Made by a program: the position numbers and the translations under genes. Of a DNA stretch of 48,832 bases, positions 24,209 to 32,393 are shown piece by piece (within the stretch, counting starts at the first letter, position 1; every line of letters begins with the position of its first letter). The stretch comes from Eubacteriales bacterium (GTDB lineage: Bacteria; Bacillota; Clostridia; Oscillospirales; Acutalibacteraceae): contig JAQXWS010000033.1 of the NCBI GenBank assembly GCA_029225565.1, forward strand, positions 1 through 48,832, read 5' to 3'. The notes under the pieces are model-generated. The model saw only the letters and a list, made by a program, of their open reading frames with translations, searched no databases and had not been told where the DNA came from.

Positions 24209-24408
24209 GGCTCCCTTGTGTAAAGGGAGCTGGCACGAAGTGACTGAGGGATTGTCATTAAAAATACGCATTGTAACAATCTCTCCACCGCAATTAATAC
24301 AAGTTGCTACAAAACAGTCCGCAGGACTGTTTCTCCCAAATCAAAGATTTGGAGCAACGGTCTCTTTCGCTATGCGAAATTCACTCCCTCTCTTTACACA
24401 AGAGAGGC
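24209..24408. mobile_element. Second MITE-like repeat, inverted hairpin ends
   Basis: The left end has CTCCCTTGTGTAAAGGGAG and the right end, on the opposite strand, CTCTCTTGTGTAAAGAGAG. They share TTGTGTAAAG, with paired compensatory changes in the stems. Internal hairpins include ACAGTCC-GCA-GGACTGT, CCAAATC-AAA-GATTTGG and TTTCGCTATGCGAAA. The right end closes with GGCTTTAATCGG, as does the hairpin at 17067-17095. No ORF. The 24121-24208 gap before it is AT-rich with no feature. Confidence 0.5.
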
Positions 24409-24437
24409 TTTAATCGGTTTGTTTGATTTATATTTAA

Positions 24438-24507
24438 CGGAACGCCGTGGACGGCGTTCCCTACATTGTTTTAATTGACATCATCGTAGAGGTCGGCGTC
24501 CTCTACG
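24438..24507. repeat. Extragenic palindromes, one shared with 22851-22877
   Basis: The 27 bases at 24438-24464 are identical to 22851-22877 (palindrome core ACGCCGTGGACGGCGT, then CCTAC). It is followed by CGTAGAGG-TCGGCGT-CCTCTACG (24485-24507). Identical copies on both sides of the BspA-like gene mark it as bracketed by dispersed repeats. Confidence 0.7.
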
Positions 24508-24586
24508 ACCCGTTTACCCCGACAAACTGTGATTTGTAATGCACAGGGGACCGTCCCTTGTATTTTCCCAAGAAAAGCAAAAGCAT

Positions 24587-24614
24587 TTGATATTCTGTAA
24601 AAATATGATATAAT
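24587..24614 (+). promoter_or_regulatory. Promoter of the GPH transporter gene
   Basis: TTGATA (24587-24592), 16-bp spacer, TATAAT (24609-24614); the start codon is 21 nt downstream. Confidence 0.6.
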
Positions 24615-24634
24615 TTACTAAAAGGGGTGTTAGT

Positions 24635-26125
24635 ATGGCTGGAAGCTTTGTTGATAATTCTCAAACGAAGTATGTTGAGAAAAAGGAATTGGTAAACTTT
24701 CTTTCGGGACTTGCGGGGCAAAATCTTGTTTATTCGCTCATCGGCGGATCGTTTTTTACATATTTTATGACGGATATTGCTCTTTTCCCTGCACTCACTG
24801 TTTCTGTTTTGCTTATTGTTATGAAGGTGTGGGACGGAATCAATGACCCGATTGTAGGCTCGTTTATTGACCGTCATACATTTGCAAACGGTGAAAAGCT
24901 GAGACCGTTTTTGAAATACACACCGCTTCCCGTCGGTGTGTTTACAATCCTTCTTTTCCTCGTGTTCAGCACGGAGGATAGTCTTCTTTGGCTGAGAGTG
25001 TCTTATTTCATAATTATGTATATTTGCTGGGATTTGGCGTACACCGTTCAGGATGTCAGTGTGTGGGGAATTACTGCAACCGTATCGCCGAATTCGTCAG
25101 AGAGAGACAGATTTGTTCAGTGGTCAAGAACTGTGGGAAGTATTGTTTACGGTGCATTCAGTACCGTTATTCCTATGGCGCTTGAAATGATTGCAAATGC
25201 CGTTGGTATGAGTATGGCACTTGTTACTCTCGTTTTTGCCGTGATTTTTGGCTTAGGCGGTGCAATGCTCAGTTATCGTTGCAGCTACGCAAGAGAAAGA
25301 ATTACCGTTGTAAAGGAGGATCAACAACAGACCCTTCGTGAAAGCTTTATGCTTTTGTTCAAAAACAAAATGCTTTTGCTGGTAACTCTTTCCAACCTTT
25401 TCGGCTCGCTTGGATTTGGCGTTTCGCTTGTTACATATTTCTTTAAGTACGAAATTCCAAGTGACTTTTTAGGAAACGGTCTTATAGGTGCACTCGGTCT
25501 TACTACAATTTATTTCATTGTAACAGGTATGCCAAGCTTTATTGGTATGCTTTTTGCCGACCAAATGAAAAAATGGCTCGGCGGTTATCGAAATGTACTT
25601 ATTTTTATTCAAATATTCAATATTGTTGCCAGAACAATAGCATTTTTCGTAGGCTTCGAGGGTAAAAAGCTGTGGATTTCTATGATTATTATTGGAATAG
25701 GCAGTATACCGTCGGGTGCTTCATCTATCGCACAAACTTCAATTTTCTGCGACAGTATTGATTATATGGAATGGAAAACAGGCAAGAGAACTGAGGGCAT
25801 TACCTTTTCAATGCAAACATCGTTTACAAAAATTTCAAGCGGAATAACCTCCGGCTTGGCAACCCTTGCGTTGCATCTTTTGGGATATAGGGCGATAGAT
25901 AACGCTGAGGTTTTTCTTGGAACTCAAACTGCCGCATTTGATAGCTGGATATGGCCTCTTACCGTACTAACCCCTGCAATAGCAAGTGTATTATTCATAG
26001 TACCGCTTTTATTTGTTGATTACACAAAGGAAAAAAGAGCACTCGTCGAAAGCGACCTCAATGCTCGCCGAAATTCATTAAAGGAATCCGGCAAATCACC
26101 TTATGTAAATCAAGAAAAATCTTGA
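24635..26125 (+). CDS. GPH-family (MelB-like) sugar:cation symporter
   Basis: A 496-aa, 12-helix carrier of the glycoside-pentoside-hexuronide family. Family markers are the D-G-I-N-D-P-I-V-G motif at the end of helix 2 (VWDGINDPIVGSFIDRH), NGEKLRPFLKY after it, TVQDVSVWGITATVS, SSERDRFVQWSRT, and the C-terminal SIFCDSIDYMEWKTGKRTEGITFS. These carriers bring in unmodified glycosides with Na+ or H+. The gene has its own promoter, with SD AAGGGG before ATG 24635. Codon choice (many CTT and GCG-poor, AT-rich third positions) differs from the core genes. It sits in the accessory segment after tRNA-Gln with no enzyme gene beside it on the same strand, so the substrate is unknown. Confidence 0.9.
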   Translation: MAGSFVDNSQTKYVEKKELVNFLSGLAGQNLVYSLIGGSFFTYFMTDIALFPALTVSVLLIVMKVWDGINDPIVGSFIDRHTFANGEKLRPFLKYTPLPVGVFTILLFLVFSTEDSLLWLRVSYFIIMYICWDLAYTVQDVSVWGITATVSPNSSERDRFVQWSRTVGSIVYGAFSTVIPMALEMIANAVGMSMALVTLVFAVIFGLGGAMLSYRCSYARERITVVKEDQQQTLRESFMLLFKNKMLLLVTLSNLFGSLGFGVSLVTYFFKYEIPSDFLGNGLIGALGLTTIYFIVTGMPSFIGMLFADQMKKWLGGYRNVLIFIQIFNIVARTIAFFVGFEGKKLWISMIIIGIGSIPSGASSIAQTSIFCDSIDYMEWKTGKRTEGITFSMQTSFTKISSGITSGLATLALHLLGYRAIDNAEVFLGTQTAAFDSWIWPLTVLTPAIASVLFIVPLLFVDYTKEKRALVESDLNARRNSLKESGKSPYVNQEKS

Positions 26126-26164
26126 TTTCTTAAAATCGAATAAAATAAATTCAGGATAAAAACA

Positions 26165-26238
26165 GCCTTGACACTGCAAGGCAGGTTCTCATACCTCTGC
26201 TATATAAAAAGGTCGGAATCCAAACGGACTCCGGCCTT
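26165..26238 (+). terminator. Two hairpins ending the accessory block; tRNA-tail remnant between
   Basis: GCCTTG-ACACTG-CAAGGC (26165-26182) and AAGGTCGGAATCC-AAAC-GGACTCCGGCCTT (26209-26238) flank a GGTTCTCATACCTCTGC stretch whose ATACCTCTGC (26191-26200) equals the 3' end of tRNA-Gln. The second hairpin is followed by AATTTAT and can terminate the transporter gene. The rest of 26126-26432 shows no gene I can support. Confidence 0.5.
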
Positions 26239-26432
26239 AATTTATATCTGTTTATGCCAGTATTTGATGTTCTTTGAACTTGTTGTATTGCTGCAAGCAT
26301 TGGCAGTCTGCTCAAGCGCCTCATACACCAAACTTGTACATATTGACTAACAGTTGGTTGAAAATCCATAGACCAACCTGTATCAAGGTAAGGATATGGG
26401 AACTGCGTATCTTTTGCTTATACTACATTACT

Positions 26433-27050
26433 TTAATAATTTGCACGAATTTTTTTATTAACAACAAAATGCAAAATATCACATACAATATAGATTGCAA
26501 GGGTAGCAATAAAGCCTACTCCGATTTTGCCCCCCATTGTGCAAACAGTAATACCCAAGCCGCACAATGCCAGCAGGTTCACGGCGGAAAACACAATATT
26601 TCTGCCCAGTCCGTGCTTTGTGGCACTAAACAGGCTTGCAATAATCTCTGCCAACGAAAGAAGGATAACCAGAGCCATTGCCAAAACGCCCAAGAAATAC
26701 GGCGTATCACCCAGCATTTGGCCAAAGTCGAAGCCGCCTTTGACAATAGTCATAATCAATTCTACAAGGCTGACGGTTTTGTCCCCTGTAACGAACATGG
26801 GCAGGCACATTGCGGCAAGAGGAGTAAAGAATAATACCAGCCTCACAATATGAACCGGGGATGCCACCGACGACATTTTCAGTATATCCACAAAATGATT
26901 TACGGCGTCAACCTCCCTTTGGGCTTTTTGGGCGTCGGCTTCCAGCCTTGCGTCAATATCGTAATACATAAGGTTTGCGTTGCATTTTGGGCAAGTTTGT
27001 TTTATGTAAAACAGACTGATTTTTTCGCCGCAATTGGGGCATTTACTCAT
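26433..27050 (-). CDS. Zinc-ribbon membrane protein, unknown function
   Basis: A 205-aa protein with an N-terminal zinc ribbon CPNCGEK...CPKCNANL (two CxxC knuckles, residues 4-27). A short amphipathic linker follows, then four predicted membrane helices (IVRLVLFFTPLAAMCLPMF, YFLGVLAMALVILLSLAEIIASLF, IVFSAVNLLALCGLGITVC, VGFIATLAIYIVCDILHFVV). The DUF-like architecture is common in Firmicutes but has no assigned role. Start ATG 27050 with AGGAGG upstream; it overlaps the stop of the GPH transporter by 8 nt, so it is the last gene of the GH4-PfkB-GPH unit. It may be an accessory to the transporter, or simply carried along. Confidence 0.7.
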   Translation of the reverse strand: MSKCPNCGEKISLFYIKQTCPKCNANLMYYDIDARLEADAQKAQREVDAVNHFVDILKMSSVASPVHIVRLVLFFTPLAAMCLPMFVTGDKTVSLVELIMTIVKGGFDFGQMLGDTPYFLGVLAMALVILLSLAEIIASLFSATKHGLGRNIVFSAVNLLALCGLGITVCTMGGKIGVGFIATLAIYIVCDILHFVVNKKIRANY

Positions 27051-28509
27051 TTTCCTCACCTCCTACGACAAGTTTTGAATTATCTTTTCTGCGGATTGCC
27101 AGTTCACGGCGTATTGTACCCAGCTTTTCGCCGGTAAGGTCATACCATATATAGGGAATCAATGCCAAAAGTCCCAAAACATTGGGAACAAGAATAAAGA
27201 ATGCCCACAGCAGCAAATCGGTATGCTCGCCCTTTACAGCTGTCTGAACTCCGTCAATTTTTTGGTAGGAAAGGCCGATAACGGGCAGGAGCGCCGTAGC
27301 CAGAGCTGTACTCATAGAACCGGTAAGCTTTCCGGTAAATGTCAGGACAGAAAAAGATACGCCCTCGTTGCGCTCCCCTGTTTTCCACTCCATATAGTCG
27401 ATGGTGTCGCCTATCATCTCGGTAGGGATAACGCTCTGGACTGTATTGAAAAAGCTGAAAATCAGATTCTGCACCATCAGCAGGGGCACCACAACTGCAA
27501 TCCGGTTGTAATAATTCATTCCTATAAGAAAAACTACAACGGAGGTTACGGCTCTGCAAAATCCGTTCAAAAAAATAATCTGTCTGTTGTCCAATCTCGC
27601 TTTGAGCTTGGGTATAAGCAGGTATGTTACAAATCCCAGTATAGTACCCGGCAAATTGATAATCAGGAACAGCGAATTGATGTTCACAACCTCTGCATAA
27701 TAATAGCTCTGGAATACTCCGGCAAGGCCCGAAAGCGTACCAATTACATTGGCGCAGATAATCAGCATCAGAGGCTTGTTTTTGAACATTACCTTAAAGC
27801 CGTCAATAACACTCGGCTCCTTTACGCTCTGCACAACTCTTTCTCTGGTACACAGTCCTGCCAGAGAAAACAGTCCGGTACCGAATGTGCCTGCTATTAC
27901 CGCCATCAGGCAGAATACCTGGGGCAACGACAGGCCGATAATATTGTGCTCCGACGCATCCATCAGCAATACCAGTATGCTGGTGGAAAGGCCGCCGATA
28001 AGACCACTCAAAAATCGCGCCGTGGATATTGCTCTTGTTCTGTCGGAGGGTGAGGGGCTGATAGCCGAGCTCATACCCCAAAACGGAACATCCCCTAAGG
28101 TGTAAAACAACTCCCAAATTATATAGGATATGTACATATATACAATTTTTACCGTTGTAGTTTTTGCGTCTGCCAAAATCAGCGGACCCGAAAACAGCAG
28201 TATCGTCGCTATGGACAGGGGTATGGGAATAATCAGCAAATAGGGTCTGAGCTTGCCGTATTTTGTTCGTGTTTTGTCAACAATTCCACCCATCAAAGGG
28301 TCGTTGACTGTATCCCATATTCCCAAAAAGAGAATCATAGTGGACACCGCCTCCACCGGTATGCCGAACACCTTTGTAAAAAACAGAGAGAGATAACCGC
28401 CTGCAACAAGATTGTAGCCGAATACCTGCCCTGCGTTTGCAAAACCGTAGGCCAAATTCTCCTTTACACCGACATAGCGTATTTCTTTCTTACTATCAGT
28501 AGAACTCAT
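27043..28509 (-). CDS. GPH-family sugar symporter (GH4/PfkB operon)
   Basis: A 488-aa, 12-helix GPH carrier: IWDTVNDPLMGGIVDKTRTKYGKLRPYLL (the family Asp-rich helix-2 motif), LGDVPFWGMSSAIS, SDRTRAISTARF and MIGDTIDYMEWKTGERNEGVSFS. I chose ATG 28509 because GGAGG lies about 10 nt upstream. The TTG-started extension to 28536 would overlap the kinase and adds nine residues without conservation value. It lies between the PfkB kinase (20-nt gap) and the zinc-ribbon protein (8-nt overlap). Importing the glycoside without phosphorylation fits a cytoplasmic kinase and GH4 enzyme next to it, instead of a PTS. Confidence 0.9.
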   Translation of the reverse strand: MSSTDSKKEIRYVGVKENLAYGFANAGQVFGYNLVAGGYLSLFFTKVFGIPVEAVSTMILFLGIWDTVNDPLMGGIVDKTRTKYGKLRPYLLIIPIPLSIATILLFSGPLILADAKTTTVKIVYMYISYIIWELFYTLGDVPFWGMSSAISPSPSDRTRAISTARFLSGLIGGLSTSILVLLMDASEHNIIGLSLPQVFCLMAVIAGTFGTGLFSLAGLCTRERVVQSVKEPSVIDGFKVMFKNKPLMLIICANVIGTLSGLAGVFQSYYYAEVVNINSLFLIINLPGTILGFVTYLLIPKLKARLDNRQIIFLNGFCRAVTSVVVFLIGMNYYNRIAVVVPLLMVQNLIFSFFNTVQSVIPTEMIGDTIDYMEWKTGERNEGVSFSVLTFTGKLTGSMSTALATALLPVIGLSYQKIDGVQTAVKGEHTDLLLWAFFILVPNVLGLLALIPYIWYDLTGEKLGTIRRELAIRRKDNSKLVVGGEENE

Positions 28510-28528
28510 CTTTGTAATCCCTCCTGAA

Positions 28529-29458
28529 TTAGTCAAGTAGCTTTTTTAGTAATTCATATTGTCTTAGCAGCTCGTTTTCCGTAACATAAGCGCTCAAACA
28601 GCCAACCTCTGTAACACATTTCCCTCCGGTGATGTTGCCGAACATCAGGCAGTCTTTAAAGCTGTAGTCATAATATAAGCCGTAAATAAAGCCCGCAAGG
28701 AATGCGTCCCCTGCTCCGGTTGAGTCCGCACACTCAATGTTTTTTACCGGCGGAACAATGAACTCCTCGCCCTTTTGCATACCGAGACAGCCGTCGCTGT
28801 CCAGCTTAACCACCACATTTTCAAAATAATCCGACAGGATTTTTGCCGCCTTGTGGGGATTATCGGCTGCGGTAATTTTTTGGGCTTCCTTTTGGTTTGG
28901 CGTGTAGTAATCGGCAATATCAAGGTAGTCGCGGTACCGGTCAAGGCTCATATTATCGTCCCATCCGCAATCAAAAACCAGTATGGTGCCCTCTTCCCTC
29001 AGCTTTTTGTAAACCGGCAGAAAGCCACCCCATTGCATAATCGCTACCCTTGCGCCACGGCACATTTTGTACGCCTCTTCCATAGCCGTGTCAGACGCCT
29101 CTACGCTACCCTTTCCGTAGGAGAAAAATGTTCTGTCCCCGGGGGTAATGATTGCGCTGGTAACATTAAGCGGCATATCCTGTCCCTTGTACAAATTTAA
29201 CGGCTTGACCCCCGCTTTTTCGAATTCGCGCCTTGCAAACAAGGAGAACATATCCTCCCCCAGCTCTGTTGCAATTTTTGCACAAATTCCCAGCCTCGCA
29301 ATATTAATTAGCGTTGCAGGAACGCCGCCGCCAAGCTGTAGAGAAAAATCCCTGCTGTATATTTCCTCGCCCTCGTTGGGCAATTTTTCTATCCCGGAAT
29401 ACAGCAAATCAACATTTGTACTGCCTATCCCCGCAACAAAATTATTATTTCCAGCCAT
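28529..29458 (-). CDS. PfkB-family carbohydrate kinase
   Basis: A 309-aa ribokinase-fold kinase. The N-terminal substrate region reads VAGIGSTNVDLLYSG and FSLQLGGGVPATLINIARLG (the GG signature). The C-terminal PfkB signature is DSTGAGDAFLAGFIYGL, with the catalytic base Asp in GAGD. It phosphorylates a sugar or nucleoside hydroxyl with ATP; the substrate cannot be read from sequence. ATG 29458 has AAGGAG 7 nt upstream, and the start overlaps the GH4 stop by 14 nt, indicating tight coupling. With GH4 upstream and a GPH symporter downstream, a plausible role is phosphorylation of the imported disaccharide or of the released monosaccharide. Confidence 0.9.
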   Translation of the reverse strand: MAGNNNFVAGIGSTNVDLLYSGIEKLPNEGEEIYSRDFSLQLGGGVPATLINIARLGICAKIATELGEDMFSLFARREFEKAGVKPLNLYKGQDMPLNVTSAIITPGDRTFFSYGKGSVEASDTAMEEAYKMCRGARVAIMQWGGFLPVYKKLREEGTILVFDCGWDDNMSLDRYRDYLDIADYYTPNQKEAQKITAADNPHKAAKILSDYFENVVVKLDSDGCLGMQKGEEFIVPPVKNIECADSTGAGDAFLAGFIYGLYYDYSFKDCLMFGNITGGKCVTEVGCLSAYVTENELLRQYELLKKLLD

Positions 29459-30809
29459 GGCTGTACTCCTTGTTGTGCTCGATAAATTCATCAACCAATT
29501 CGCAGGCGATGGAATACGAGTTTACCAGCGGATGGAGCGTAAGAGCCTGAATAGCCGCTGCTCTGTCCTTTTCTCTAATCGCTTTTGACGAAAGGCGCTC
29601 GTAGATTTTTACCCGCCGTATCAGCTCAAGATTTTGCTCATCAACTGTGCCTATACGATGGGGTGTGCATCCGTTTGCGTCAACATCGCAGGTTATTTCT
29701 ACAACATCGTCGGCTCTCAGGCCGTCAATGGAGCCTTCGTTAGGCACACACATTATCATAGTGCCCTTTTTTCCGCTTTGTGCCGTTTCTATAAACTTTA
29801 GGGCAACGCCTGCGTAGCCGCCGTCATCCTCTTCGTAAATATCAAAATGCCAAGGAGTAGTACGCCTTTCACCTGTTTCGCTTGCCATATAGCTGCCCTC
29901 ACGGATACCGTACCATTTGTTAAAAACCTCAAGGCAGCCCTCAAAATCGTTTTCTATATCCATTTTGCAAAGCTCTGCGGTCATATTTTTGTTTATATCC
30001 CTTATTTGCTCCCCTCTGGTTTGGTCAGCGTTCAGGATATTCTCTACCGCCTTTTCTCTGTAATAAAAATAGTAGAGATATTCGTTGAGTATTGCGCCCC
30101 TGTCCTTCAATAGCTCCTTGTCGAAATAACGCATATCCGTCTTTTTGTAGGCATCGTCATTCTCTATAAGCTCGTTGGTTATCTCTTTTCCGTTAAGAGT
30201 AATGCTTTTGAAATAGGACAGATGATTAAGTCCGTAAACCTCACCGCTGATGTTGTCGGGACTTTCGTTATACAGTAGTGCAAAGGAACGCAGCATACCC
30301 GACGGCGCATCACATATTCCGTATGTAAAATCATACCCCATATCCCGCAGGGTCTGGGACACAACTCCCGCCGGATTTGTAAAATTGAATACCTTGACAT
30401 TATCCTTTGAATACTTTTTGATAAGCTCGCAATATTCAACCAGGGCGGGGACACTGCGCATAGCAAAGGAAAAGCCTGCCGCACCTGTTGTTTCCTGTCC
30501 CAGCACACCCTTGTTAAGAGCAATTCGCTCGTCCTTGGCTCGCATATCATCCTGACCTACACGAATTGTGGTTATGACATAATCTGCATCGGTAACCGCC
30601 TCAACAGCGTCGGTTGTAAGACAAAACTTCATACCGGGGCACAGCAGTCCTGCCACATGAGATGCCATACCACCGTATATTCTTAATTTTTCCTCATTAT
30701 TGTCCATAAAGCAAAGCTCGTCAATATGCAGTCGTTGAGCCTTTTGGGCTATACTTTTTGCAAGGAACATTGAGCGAACACCGCCACCGCCTATTACAGT
30801 TATTTTCAT
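29445..30809 (-). CDS. GH4-family NAD-dependent glycosidase
   Basis: A 454-aa GH4 enzyme. The NAD-binding loop is VIGGGGVRSMFLAKS (5-19), followed by the conserved FNFTNPAGVVSQTL, the metal-ligand Cys in GICDAPSG, and GLNHLSYF with the second metal-ligand His. GH4 enzymes cleave alpha- or beta-glycosides by an NAD/Mn-dependent redox-elimination, mostly on 6-phosphoglycosides. The CDAPSG/GLNHLSYF pattern is nearest to the 6-phospho-beta-glucosidase branch, but I cannot assign the linkage. ATG 30809 follows AGAGGA; the longer frame to 30839 runs into the promoter palindrome. First gene of the GH4-PfkB-GPH-zinc ribbon unit. No PTS gene is present. Confidence 0.9.
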   Translation of the reverse strand: MKITVIGGGGVRSMFLAKSIAQKAQRLHIDELCFMDNNEEKLRIYGGMASHVAGLLCPGMKFCLTTDAVEAVTDADYVITTIRVGQDDMRAKDERIALNKGVLGQETTGAAGFSFAMRSVPALVEYCELIKKYSKDNVKVFNFTNPAGVVSQTLRDMGYDFTYGICDAPSGMLRSFALLYNESPDNISGEVYGLNHLSYFKSITLNGKEITNELIENDDAYKKTDMRYFDKELLKDRGAILNEYLYYFYYREKAVENILNADQTRGEQIRDINKNMTAELCKMDIENDFEGCLEVFNKWYGIREGSYMASETGERRTTPWHFDIYEEDDGGYAGVALKFIETAQSGKKGTMIMCVPNEGSIDGLRADDVVEITCDVDANGCTPHRIGTVDEQNLELIRRVKIYERLSSKAIREKDRAAAIQALTLHPLVNSYSIACELVDEFIEHNKEYSHGWK

Positions 30810-30836
30810 ATTTATCCTCTCAAAAATCACATAGTA

Positions 30837-30873
30837 CAAATATAGTATATATTTGTTTTGCCGTCAATGTCAA
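30837..30873 (-). promoter_or_regulatory. GH4 operon promoter with operator palindrome over the -10
   Basis: TTGACA (30873-30868), 18-bp spacer, TATACT (30849-30844) on the minus strand. The palindrome CAAATATAGTATATATTTG (30837-30855) is perfect over 8+8 bp and centred on the -10, the expected place for a repressor. No local regulator gene is present. Confidence 0.6.
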
Positions 30874-30948
30874 TAGCCTAAAGCCGCTGCGCCGCAACCT
30901 CCGGGTAACAAGTACGCCGATTTTCTAAGACCGGTATATTTTCTTCGG

Positions 30949-30977
30949 TTGACTAAATAGGATTTTTTGGTTATTAT
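30949..30977 (+). promoter_or_regulatory. Promoter of the phosphoesterase-GPH unit
   Basis: TTGACT (30949-30954), 17-bp spacer, TATTAT (30972-30977), giving a leader of about 80 nt before the coding region at 31065. Confidence 0.55.
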
Positions 30978-31064
30978 TATAGTATCAAATATTATGCAAA
31001 TTCACAACGCAACAAGTGGCATTGCCTATTTATTTAGCTGCCATACAACCAAGGGGGGAGTAAT

Positions 31065-32381
31065 ACGAAAAAACCGTTTTCCTTTTTTCTGGTAACCGAC
31101 ACCCATTATTTTGACAGCTCATTCAAAAGAACAGGCGAGGCCTACGAAAAAAGAAGTGTAACCGACCAAAAATGCGTCGCCGAAACACCTGCGATAATTG
31201 ACGCAGGCTTTGAACAGATAGCCCAGGATAAAGATACAAATGTTATTCTTATTCCCGGTGACCTTGTCTATCGTGGAGAGTATCAAAGTCATATTGGCTT
31301 TAGAGAAAGACTGTATAAGCTCAAAGAGCAAGGTAAAAAAATATACCTCATTACCGCCCGTCACGATTATTGTGAGGACGGCGAGCCCTGCGAGTTTGAC
31401 GGCGACAAGACGATACCTGTCAAGGGTATGCCCCGTGATGAGCTTCGAGATTTTTACAAGGATTTCGGCTTTGGCGAGGCAATAAGCGAGCATAGGGAAA
31501 GTATGAGCTATGTTGCGCAGCTTGACGAGGGCATAAGGCTCCTTGCGCTGAACTGCGACGGCGACTGCAAGGATTTTAAGGGCTTGTGGGATGACCAAAT
31601 GCAGTGGGCGCTTGAAGAAATAAAAAAAGCTCACGAAAGCGATAATTACATATTCGCAATGACGCACTATCCGCTTTTGCCTTTCTCTCCTATTATGAAT
31701 TTGATAGGCGACGCAAAGCTGACCGATTGGGAAAAGCGTGCAAATGAATTTGCAAACGCAGGTCTTGACCTCATCTTTACCGGTCACATGCACGCACAAG
31801 CAATAACGGACTACACCACCGATAGCGGTAACACAATCACCGATGTACAGACGGGCTGTTTTGTGGGCTGCCCCTGTGCATACCGAAAGGTAACAATCAA
31901 CGAAAGCACGGCAGAAATCAAATCATACACCGTCAAGGATTTTGATTATGAAAAAAACGGCAAAACCACCGAGGAATATTTCAAGTGGCGGTTTGACAGA
32001 ATGATAAATTACAAAATGGACCAAATTCTGCCAAAGCCTGCAAGGAAAATACTTGACGACTTTACGCTGAAAAAGCTGGGCAGACTGCTTTGCTTTAAGG
32101 TTGACAAAAGTATCGAAGGCTCTCTCGCAAGAGAAGTGGGAATTGAGCTTGTAAGAAATATTTTCGTCGGCAACGAGCCATATGTTAAGGGCACGCCCAT
32201 GTATGATGCTATGGCAAAGCTGCTAAAAAGACTACATCCTGTTACCCATATAGTTGAAAAGAAAATGGGTACAAAAAATCCCGTGCTGTCGGATATTGAC
32301 AGTTTCATTCTGTCAATGATAGGCGACGAAAAGCAGAGGGATTACGACGCAGTAATAAAAATAAACCGCAATAAATCATAA
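31065..32381 (+). CDS. Calcineurin-like metallophosphoesterase with apparent ACG start
   Basis: The frame codes a 438-aa calcineurin-like phosphoesterase: FFLVTDTHYFD (motif I, DxH), VILIPGDLVYRGE (motif II, GD), LITARHDYCEDG (motif III position), FAMTHYPLLPFSP and FTGHMHAQAI (GHxH). The only ATG (31428) would remove motifs I-III. Between the upstream stop at 31035 and motif I there is no ATG, GTG or TTG. AAGGGGGGAG (31051-31060) sits 4 nt before ACG 31065, exactly where an ATG is expected, so the start is probably ACG, a mutated ATG, or a base error. Motif III normally reads GNHD/E; here the Asn position is Arg. Followed 12 nt later by a GPH carrier. Substrate unknown. Confidence 0.75.
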   Translation, partial: TKKPFSFFLVTDTHYFDSSFKRTGEAYEKRSVTDQKCVAETPAIIDAGFEQIAQDKDTNVILIPGDLVYRGEYQSHIGFRERLYKLKEQGKKIYLITARHDYCEDGEPCEFDGDKTIPVKGMPRDELRDFYKDFGFGEAISEHRESMSYVAQLDEGIRLLALNCDGDCKDFKGLWDDQMQWALEEIKKAHESDNYIFAMTHYPLLPFSPIMNLIGDAKLTDWEKRANEFANAGLDLIFTGHMHAQAITDYTTDSGNTITDVQTGCFVGCPCAYRKVTINESTAEIKSYTVKDFDYEKNGKTTEEYFKWRFDRMINYKMDQILPKPARKILDDFTLKKLGRLLCFKVDKSIEGSLAREVGIELVRNIFVGNEPYVKGTPMYDAMAKLLKRLHPVTHIVEKKMGTKNPVLSDIDSFILSMIGDEKQRDYDAVIKINRNKS

Positions 32382-32393
32382 GGAGAAATATTT

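Noticed and set aside
26151-26369. 72-codon minus-strand ORF in the 26126-26432 gap
   Set aside because: It reads through the terminator hairpins and a tRNA-tail-like stretch, lacks an SD, and has no domain-like pattern.
31428-32381. ATG 31428 as start of the phosphoesterase
   Set aside because: It would remove the DxH, GD and third metal motifs, which are clearly encoded in the same frame upstream behind an SD.
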